Shown: positions 37,707 through 48,600 of the stretch, piece by piece | Layout: every line of letters starts with the position of its first letter | Numbering within the stretch: the first letter of the stretch is position 1 | Assembly: GCA_038501625.1 (NCBI GenBank) | Contig: JAZAYU010000079.1 | Location: forward strand, 1,984,001-2,048,000 | Length of the DNA: 64,000 bases | Direction of reading: 5' to 3' | From: Corbicula japonica | Taxonomy: Eukaryota > Mollusca > Bivalvia > Venerida > Cyrenidae | Notes under the pieces: generated by a model | Told to the model about the DNA's origin: nothing | Database searches by the model: none | What the model saw: the letters and a program-made list of their open reading frames with translations, nothing else | Program-made: the position numbers and the translations under genes

Positions 37707-40700
37707 CTGCAAAACGCGTAAACTCATAATGATGGCAAATTCATTCACAACTATATTGTGAAATGCATGCAAGTTAGAAAAATATAAAATAATGAATACG
37801 AATACGAAATAATTTTTCGGAAAATATTTGCTCAAGAAATTTAGTGAGTTTAGAAGTATATAAGTGTTTTGTTTTTTTTTATTTCATACCTTCAGGTTAT
37901 TATTATGTAAGGAAGAACTTGTTTGCAAACTCGACCGGTAAATATTTTAAGTGCAAAAGAACAGAACATATCTTTATTGAGGTACACTTGTCTTGACATA
38001 ACAAGGTGAACGTATAGCAGAACAAATAGAAAGCAAACAAAGTCACCCTTATACGAACGCACGCAAACCTGTGCCAAAGATCATAAAACTAAATCTTGAT
38101 ATCAGTCTCAAATCTCAAGCATCATGACCAGTCGCCATTTCAGCCAATCAGATTCGTGAGATTTGAGACTGATCTCAAATCTTAGTTTTATGATCTTGGG
38201 GCCCTGCACGCATGCATGCAGCAATTTATAAAAAAACAACAAACAACCAACCAAAGAACTAGAAAAATAATTAGAATCTGTAACCAAAGTACCTATGTTC
38301 GGTATCAGCATGACACAAAGAAAGCATATGCCGACAAAGTTGTTGAGTAAGGTAAGCAGTCCTCCAGTAACGCCTTCTCCTACAGGATAACTGGCTTCAC
38401 ACGCTAGCTCGAAGAACAGGGGTATTCCGCCATTCACAAACATGCCTAGCAGCACACATGAGGTGTACAATGAGACTGTAAACATAAAAATAAAGTAAGT
38501 TTAAGTGATAGATATAGATGTTTCTGTCCTCCAACAAATGTTAATTAAAGGTCTAAATATATTTTCATGTGATTATGACAAATCTATGATTCCGCATAGG
38601 TTGTGTAATAATATAGTGCGGTGTGGTAAGGTGTGGTGTGGAGAGTTATTGTGTGATGTGGATAGGTGTTGTGTGGTCTTCTGGTGTTGCGTGGAATGGT
38701 GTGGTGTGATATGATGTAGTGTGGTGTGGTATGGCGTTGTCGGGTGTAGTGTGGTGCAATACAATGCGGTGTGTTACATGAATGATTTGGTGTTGAATGG
38801 TGTGGTGTGGTGTTGTCTGGTATGGTGTCGTGTGATACAATGTGGTGTGTTACATGAACGATTTGGTGTTGAAATGGTGTGGTGTGGTGTTGTCTGGTAT
38901 GGTGTGGAATGGAATGGTGTAGTGGTGTCTGTGGTGTTGAATGGTGTGGTGAGGAAATGTGTGGTGTTGTCTGGTGTGGTGTGGATAGGTGTGGTGTGGA
39001 ATGGTGTGGTGTGGTGTAAGGTGTTGCAGTGCGGTTCTGTGCTGTTTTAGTGCTGTGCATTGCAGCACTTTTTGATTAAGTATTGTAATGTATTGTATAG
39101 TGAAAGCTTGTGTGACTCATACTCACTTAAACTTAAGGGAATATACTGGCTCCGCAATAAAAAGAACCACGTGGAGGAAAGAACGGCGCCAATAAATAAC
39201 ACTATGAGAAACATCTTCATCCGCCGCATAAACAAGTCTGAAAACCTGAAATAAAGCTTACTCAGAATAACCATTCTTGGCATTTGTCTCGCTGAATTAA
39301 TGCATTTCCTCCTAAGTAACTTCTAAATTACATAGAAAATTGTCAAGCAATTATTACGTTGAAACGTTAAACTGTCAAACAGCAATAACACTTACGCTTA
39401 ACTAGGAATTTAATTAGTACTTTAAAGACACATTATATAAATTTTGTATTTCTGTTTAAAGGCTCTGTGGAGTTAATACGGACAGATCATAAAACAACAC
39501 TACTGAGATCATAAAACAAATTGCTACCGTCCTATTATAAGTCCTGATATACAACCGGCCATTGTTTGCCAAAATCCCATGTATCCCGCTGTATTCTGAA
39601 AATAATTAATACTAAATATATTGTAGACATAATAGTGAATAGAAATAACAGCTAAAGAACGTGTGCCAACGATTTCTCTTGAAGACAAATAGCTAATGTG
39701 AGGGATGTTTTGTTTGCTTACAGTTTAATGTATACATGTTACATGTTATTTTAAATATTAATAAAATATTTTATGCGGTAAAAAATGGCTGTTATGTTTT
39801 TAAAATTAGATCTGCAATTAATTCGAAATAATCAACGCGCAAATGTCAATGAGTATTTAGATGTTATACGCAGTTGTTCATCACAGTGTCATTTGCTCCT
39901 ATGATTTTATCATACAAGGTTTAAACTGTCCTTCATTGATGTATAAAAAAATTGCATACATATGATTATTTTTAAAGCGACTCGAACAAACTGTTGTTAA
40001 TGCCTTTAAATGCCACGCATACTACAGGAGGATGTTATTTCAAACCACAGGATTTTTATCGAACATGATGACCATGTAGACTCTTAATTGTCATGAAACG
40101 ACTTCCCTGGGGAACACATTTTTGTGACCGTGACTTTTGACTTACTGATCCTAAAATCAATGGGGATCATTTACAATCTCAATCTGTTCTTCAGATATTG
40201 ATCAGAAACAGAAGTTTACGAACGAACAGACAGACGAACAAACTGCGCAACAAGGTAGTACGACCGTCCTTTAAACTGGCGTATAATGTAACAAAATTGT
40301 AACTTTAAGTAGCTAGTTAGCTTGTTGTATCGCCATCTTTTTATCTACTACGGGCAGTCCGAATTTACTACTACAGAATACTAACACGATAAAGTGGTAC
40401 TGAAGAACATGTGCGATGACATCGAGCTAATTGAAAATAGCGATTGTCCGAGAGTAAAAGTCTACTTTGTGCATACTGAAGCCCTTTCTACAAGTTTTCA
40501 TTGATTTGTCGTTATTAAACATGATATAAAACACACGAGATTTTCCAAAATCTATTTCAAAACATAATCAAAAGAAGAACCTGTGATATTCCTATTGGTC
40601 CCAAGTTAACGACAAGAAGGGACTGCCACATTTGTAGTATAGCTGTAGGTATGGCACATGCCAGAATAATCAACCATACAGAACCATTTCTGTAAATATA

Positions 40701-42489
40701 TAACCCAGTTAAAACATTTCTTTAGTATACTGTAAACATTCAAAATGCAAAGAAAAACGATTTGAAAACGATTGTTCGCTCAGTTATTTTATTATGACAA
40801 TTGATTAGGACCAAATTCGTGCTCTAGATGTATAATGTCCCAATATAAGTTAGACCATAAGTAAATTCAAGTAAATCATTTTGAATCAAAATTTATTAAG
40901 TTATATAGTTTTATTTGAAGTTCTATAGTGCTAATTTTCTAATCGATTTTAGTATAAATCTAACACAAAGTTAAACATACTGATAAACTAACTTGGTGGG
41001 AAATCAGCTTATCAATTGAGGTGGTTTATAATTCGACTGCACTGTCTGAACATGAAACAAACATTTAAAAGCGAATCAAAAATTTCAATTTAGAAAAGAT
41101 AGGAATATTGCAAGTATAGGTGAAGCTTCCTCAGACAAAGTCAGGCCGCAGACGTGTGCATCGGCATCTGTATGAAGCGATGTATCTCACTACCGAGAGG
41201 ACCACAATTTAAGAAACAACTCCATCTACGCCCGTCATTTTGCCGCTCCCCACCTTTTGAATCCGCTAGTGCAAACTATACTCGATTACCTTATTAACTG
41301 AGAGAGTCCAGTCATAAAGCTGATGCGTTTGACTGACGCAGAGGAACTCGGTGGTTTAGGTGGTTTGTCTGGAAAATAGACAACTACTAGCACAAAGAAA
41401 AGCACGCCGACCCCAGCATCTGAAAGAATTACGTCTCGTTTTAAAGTCTTTATGGATGTTTGGGCGTTAACATCTTGACTGAAATGTTTATTTTTGTAAA
41501 CGTTGCTTTACATAAAACCACTAGATAAGTATTTTTCGTAGTTACTTCATAATTTATGTCTAAATCACCTAGATTTTTTTCGAAAAGTATAATTTTCTGC
41601 TTCATGCACTGTAAAAATTTCCCGTTAAATTTTACGGGATAGTCCTGGCAGCTGGTTACCAGGACAGTCCCGTAAATTATACGGGCTGACAGTTACGGTC
41701 TTCCCGTTAAATAAAACTGGACAGTGTATTTTTTACTGGCTGACCGTAAGTAATGGTGAAAGATGGTGGGTGGGGTAAATTTCAAAACATCGTTATAATA
41801 CGACCTTAGCCCATAGCATTGACTGGCTAACGGAGTATACAATTTGAAAAACAATTAAGCTTACAATACCACAACTTAATGTGTGCACAAACAGCTTAAA
41901 ACCTTTAAATTTTCCAAAGAAAATGCGCCAATGTGCTCGACAGGATGTTAACCGAAAGGCTCCGAATAAAAAAACGGTGCCGCACTGTATTTGTACAACA
42001 TTGAGTCGAAACGGTTACGTCCCGTTACCGAAATACCGTATATTTAACGGGGATTTTTTACAGTGTGTGTATACCACCATCAACACCAACAACTATTGCC
42101 AAACAGCGAATCCACCATTTTCAGCCTAGTGTTTCTTATCAATACATCAGATATCGAAACTAATTCAATAAATTTGCTAAGAATCACTGCTACGTGTTGT
42201 TTTTCAAGAAAACTGATGCTGAATGACATTAAAATATATAAAATTTAACAATCTTCTAAGCGCTTTTCTACAAATCTTTTGATTGGAATAGTTAACGGAG
42301 ATATATCAACGTCCTTAACAACAAAACCACATAGGAAATAATTTGCATATCATTGATCCCCGTTATAAATTACTCATAAAAATGCAGGATACTCACGAAA
42401 GTACATGTAATGCCGGATATCTGCAATCAGCTGTGATTTATTCATTAGTTCTGTAATAAACAGGTTTGATAGTAATAATAATAATAATA

Positions 42490-42540
<51 letters not shown>

Positions 42541-42608
42541 GTTGTTGTTGTTGTTGTTGTTGTTTTATTTAATGAACAGGTTTGATAATAATAAAAATAA
42601 TAATAATT

Positions 42609-42672
<64 letters not shown>

Positions 42673-45600
42673 AAGGTTGAATGAGTAAGTTATTAAAGAA
42701 GTTTACTTTGAATTTGATTTTTTACTTAAATTGCGATTTGTACTACACAATAAACGTCAATATCCAATGAAGCGGCAAACCTGCTGTCGTATTAGACGAA
42801 GTGTTCCGATGAAAAACTGCACGATGCGTAAAGTTGAAGGTTCCATTCTTATAGTTGTAAGTTGGGCTTGAAACCATTGCTGGACCTGAAATCAAAAGGC
42901 GCATGTTACTGTTATTTATAATATTTTAACTACATTATATCTCTATGAAAAATAAATACAAAAGGGTAATGTTTATATTTATCTTTCACAAAACTTAACA
43001 TTAAAATGGGAAAAACTGTTTCATTAACAGTGAACCTTTAAGACTTTAACAATTACACTATAGAACCATTGTAAAATTGTGCATCGGGAATACCAAATCA
43101 GAATAGTATCAGTTAGAGACCTGTTGGCCAGTGTAAGAAAGGCAACATCCTATTAATGCCTTTTGAGTATATTATGTACGTACCAATTTACCTAGAATAA
43201 AGGCGAGGGCGAAGCCAACATAGTTACAGAATGAGACGATAGCTGTCGCCGTTGCCCGCTGGTCGGATGGAAACCAGATAGACGAGATGGAAGCAGATCC
43301 AGCAAATGGCACCGTTCCGCCGACTCCATTTAAAAACGCGCACACATTTGCTGACCTAAACAAAGAAGAAACGGAATCAGAAAAGTCTTCAAGTGAACGT
43401 TAAATTTAAATAAATTTAGAATCTACTTCTGTTTAAAATAAATGTCATTGTCGCATTTTACATACCATGTGTCAAGCAAAACAAAAATATAAACGTAAAT
43501 ATCTTCTAGCTAAATATTTCTGGATAAAAATACCAATTTCGATTTTACAATGTGTCAAAAAAAATAATTAAACAGATTCGTCAGTGAGTGTGATTATTCC
43601 GATTATTATCGGACAAAAGTCGCAGATCGGAACTAACAAGAATACTTCCTGTAAGGGAAAATTTAGAAATTCATTATTACTACACTAAAAACTGATATAG
43701 TAATTTATTTAAAAGACTTTTATATATGTGTTCGCCGAAGCAACAAAAAATATAAGTTGTTTAAAGACAAAGTACAAATTAAATGATGGTGTGCAATCGA
43801 TGGTGGGCACCAGTGAAGGGAATTGATGTTTCCCTAAAAGACAGAAATATCAGTGAAACAAAAGAGAATATAAATTGGACGGATAGTTTAAAAATGTAAC
43901 ATGTATCACAAATGTCGACAAATGCAAACAATATAAGACAGGAAGCCAATCCTAGGGATATTGAACAAAATACGTGAACTTGCTGGGATATTAAAGCCGC
44001 CAAAGACTGAGACTGGACAAATAAAACTATAAAAAAAATGTTTTCTAAATTATGAAAAGGGAACTTTGAAAGCCACCGAACACGACAAATATGAAAATAA
44101 TGCAGACTTGGTTTGAATGAGCCTGTTCATGGGCAGTAATGGAAATGTATATTGATCAATTAAAACGAAGATACCATATTCAAGGAACATTTCTTGATTA
44201 CTACAGAGTTTTGAACAATATACCCATTGATTGGAAACAAACAATAACACATTCCTTCGCAGCCTAATGTTCAAATCATTAAATGCAATATGTACATAAA
44301 CCCATACTTAAAATGCTTAGTAAAATACATAAAAGGATGTAAGCTATTTTACAAAACTTTACTTTTTAACAAGGAAACCGCTATTTCTGAAAAATGGAAT
44401 AATATTTTGGGAAATAGTTCCATCGAAGAAATGTCACTAGGTTATAAATGGGTAAACCAAATTGATGACATTAAATTAAAAAGCTTTCAGTTTAAAATAA
44501 ATAGTAGCATATGATATTAGTAACTAAAATTCTCCCATTTAAGATTAATAAATCTGACAATGACAGATGTTCATTCTGTCAACATTCTTCAGAAAGCATT
44601 ATACACATTCTTTTTAGATGTCCTCTAGTTAACAAGTTTATTAATGAAATAAGACTCTGGTTGAAAAACGAATGCCAATTGGACTTCTCTTTTGAAGAAA
44701 AGAATTTCATATTTTCAAATGAAAATAATGAGGTGAAAAATTATATGTACTTAATATCTAAATATTATATTTACAAAACTAAGTTTAAAGAAAGATGTAA
44801 GTTACACCTATCGGTATTACTGTTTAAAGAATATTTGAGACAAAAACTAAAAACAAAGAAATATATTGCACATATACATGGAAAACAAGACTCGTTTGAC
44901 AAAAATTTCGGCAAAATACTTAATAAGACTGCTAGACATGAAAATCCCTGACAGTTCCAATTAAATTGGTATGCAATTCTTTACATGAGATTGATATTCT
45001 TTACTCTGAATAATTTAAACCTGCCACATAGTAAGGCTAAGTTTTTCCAACACGATAAAACAAGCATTATACTAAACAAAAAATACTATTTACAACACGC
45101 TTTGGGGGTCAATGGGAAGGGGGTGGGAATTGCGCGATTCTTTATTACTTTATTACACATCCTTCCATTTGAGAACAAATATGCGACTGCTGTTCTATTT
45201 TCGTTAACTTTATTGTTGTTGTTTTTTTCTTGTATTACATTCTAAAAAGTTTCGGTGCTCCAGTCTGTATAAATAGTTATTTTCCCTTTAGAAAGCAAAT
45301 CACAAAAGAACAATATGGAACTGTATTGTCTAGTAATTCGATTAATTAAAATATGCATGGTTTTATGGTCATGTTTCATAATAACATTATGCAATTGTAA
45401 AAGAATTGAAAAATAAATGGGGTTATCCTTAAATGGGGCCCGAAAAAAAGTAGTTACCTCTATAAAGCTTGAAGAAGCGTGTTTACAGTTGCACGATGTG
45501 ACGAAATAATATATCTGAACTTACTCATTCACTAAACTCTGGAAGGATGACTTCTTCGATATATTGCTTCTTTAATATTAAACGATGTATTCATTACACA

Positions 45601-48600
45601 CATTGACACTTGTTTATCTCTGCTCAATCACAGAGCTCATGTTCTTTATGTTCTTGTCACGTAAAGTTACATGAACTATGAAGACGCGACGTTAAGAAAC
45701 GCACAATATATATTACCATGTTTTGACGTCTTTATGTTCTTTCATTAAAATTGTCTTGCTGAACCAAAATAAATTGTATTGTACCGATTGTATAGAATTA
45801 TATTGCATTGAATTATAAAAAAAGAAATGTATATTACATCCAACGCCGCCTAGCCCCGGGTTGAGCGCAACTCAATATTTACATCAATAAACAGTACAAG
45901 TTTGATCCATCCCAAACAGTGGTGTGCATATGGCGGTGAACGTTTAACCTTCAATGCGGTTTTTTCAGCTTAAAACCATTTCATGTTCAGCGGCGTATGA
46001 TCCCCAAATAAAACAATATTGAAACCGCCCATCTATAAACTGGCCAAAATCTTTAAATAAAAGCAGTTTTAGAAGTACAATTGTCATAGTACATTAGTAT
46101 CGTGCTTAACGACCTTTAAGGGGCCTAACTGATAACAGCACTGATTGAATGTACGGGGAGACTCGTTACAGCCGCCACACGGCACAAACAACGCTACTGC
46201 GATATTGAAATTATGAAAAGGGAGCTTTGAAAGCCACCGATCGCGACAAATGTTCATATGGGCAGTAATGAGTGCTTCAAACAAACATGAGTATCGTGTT
46301 CTTATTGGATGTAAGGCACTAGCCATATCGCACAAGTAGGTGTGTATATAGAAAGATAGAATGGAGCACTGAAATTCATCCAAAAATGACAAATATGAAA
46401 ACATTGCGTGACTCGGTTAATCAAGCATGTTCACTGACATTAATGATAATTCAATATTGTCTAACCCAGAGTCGAGTGGAAATGGAAAATTTACGTAAGT
46501 ACACACTTTAATACGATGAATTTGCATATGGCAAAATTTGACTGCTGGCTGATTCACAAAAATGTGAAATATGCATATCAATGGCCAAATCAAGAAGAAT
46601 AAACCACCCTCACACAGCAAAACAATGAAGAGTAAAAGAGCATGGGTTTATAAAATGATCAATTATAAAACAGATACCACATACATTTAACGAAAATAGA
46701 AACCTTAGGGTCTGCCGATATGGTTAGGTCATTGGCAAAACATTTTGTTTAAACCAGGTTCTAGGGTGCATTAAACTCATACTTTCGATTTGTCAGTGTA
46801 TTTTTAAAACCAAATTTATCTATTGGACGGCACAGAAAAAATTAAGACAAATTATTACAAACAGATCCCATAATTTACCCTACCATGTAGCTGGCGTTGG
46901 TTCCAGACTGATACATCTACTGACAGTGCCAAGCATAATGAGGAAACTGCAAATCAGTGCTGAAATTCTCAACCCTGTAATAAACAGCAAACATGCTAGT
47001 TTTCTAATATTCAGTATATTTATATCAAATCTCCAAAGTATTTCGTGATATAAATGTAAGTATAATTTTCTTATAGTATTATCTTCAATGTAAAGATGAC
47101 CCCAAAGTCATACAAATACGCCTAACCAACCCTGCAAAAAAGACAGACAAAGAACATGCCATCCGTATCCCTAAAATAAACGATCGTTCGAGTATGGCTA
47201 TATTCTGCCATCCACAAATCCACAATGATTGACATTCTGCATGGCTTAAAGTTAGCATATTAATTACACTACACTACATTTCACCACATTTATTTCAGAA
47301 TTTGATTTATTGAAATCAGAAAATATACGAGTACAATAAACATTAACATATTATTTTCTACAATACAATGCTACATAAAGCAATTAAATGCAAATACCTT
47401 TTACATCCATAAAGTAGCACATGGGCAGTACAGCGAGCATGTATGCAATGTTGCCGTAGTTTCCAAGTAGTCCTATTTCCGTGTCCTTCCAATAAAACAC
47501 AGCCTCCGCGGAATCTGTGATCGGTTGAAATGTATTCCACACAAACGCCTTAGTATAAAATGTAAAATTATTACATGGAAAATGTAAAGTATACTTTCAG
47601 GTGGTTATAGATGCATCTTAACAGTAGTCCTACCACGGACTTGTTGCTTAATTGCAGATCAGTAATGAACACAACTGAAAATAACATTTAAGTTCACGGA
47701 ATGAATTAAAATAATTAAGCGCTGATGTTTTTGTTATTGTTTATTTTGTTGATTTTGTTTTTTGTTTTAAGGTAAACATTGCCTATTTCATTGGATTATG
47801 CTGAAAATTCCTTACTTACAATGTGTTCACGTATCTGGATCTTGAAACAGTGTCAAATATTAATATGTTGCATGATTACGTAATTTTTTATCTTGCTAAT
47901 ATTGCATAATCACGCACTAACCCCTATCGAAGATAGCCCAAGTTAGTCTAAAATATACAATTACACTTTGAAAGCCTGTTTCAATTTGATGTTTATGTGG
48001 GTAAAATAAACACATTTAAAAATGCAAAGTTTTGAATTTAATAATAAAACAAAAATGTTAGATCAATACAAGAGGTCATATTGCTAGTTTCGTTGGCTTT
48101 AGTGTCAGGTAGCCCATGGGATACGTGTACTCAAGTTTTATTTGATGTTTTATGTGTTAATTAAGGTATGGTTTTGTTTTATGTGTTAATTAACGTATGG
48201 TTTGTATTACTTGTAAAAGTCTAATTACTATTTAAAATCACTACTGCCACAAGGAGTTGTCTATGATTGGTTTATGGAGACTTGGTTTTGATTTATAAAT
48301 TGAAATAATGAAAAACAATATCAATATCTCCACTTCATTCGTAAAAAGCGATCTGAAAGGCAACACATATAATATTTTACAGCTTACAGAATGTTAGGCA
48401 ATTACCTTTTTTATCTTTGAAGCTTCTGTACTAGCAGTATCCTAGTCAACAAATCTCATATCTACTTAACAACGAAAATGACTGTATCTTTGTTTAACTT
48501 AGGTAAAACTTTCAAATTAAATACATTAGTGAAATGTTCACGTTTGGTGTTCACGTTGCCTACCTGTGTAACACTACCGAGGCAGAAAACGGCCAGAATG

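Noticed and set aside
38573..39068. Long open frames rich in His-Thr-Pro or Val-Trp-Cys
   Set aside because: They are translations of the GGTGT minisatellite, in several frames at once, inside an SLC49A4 intron.
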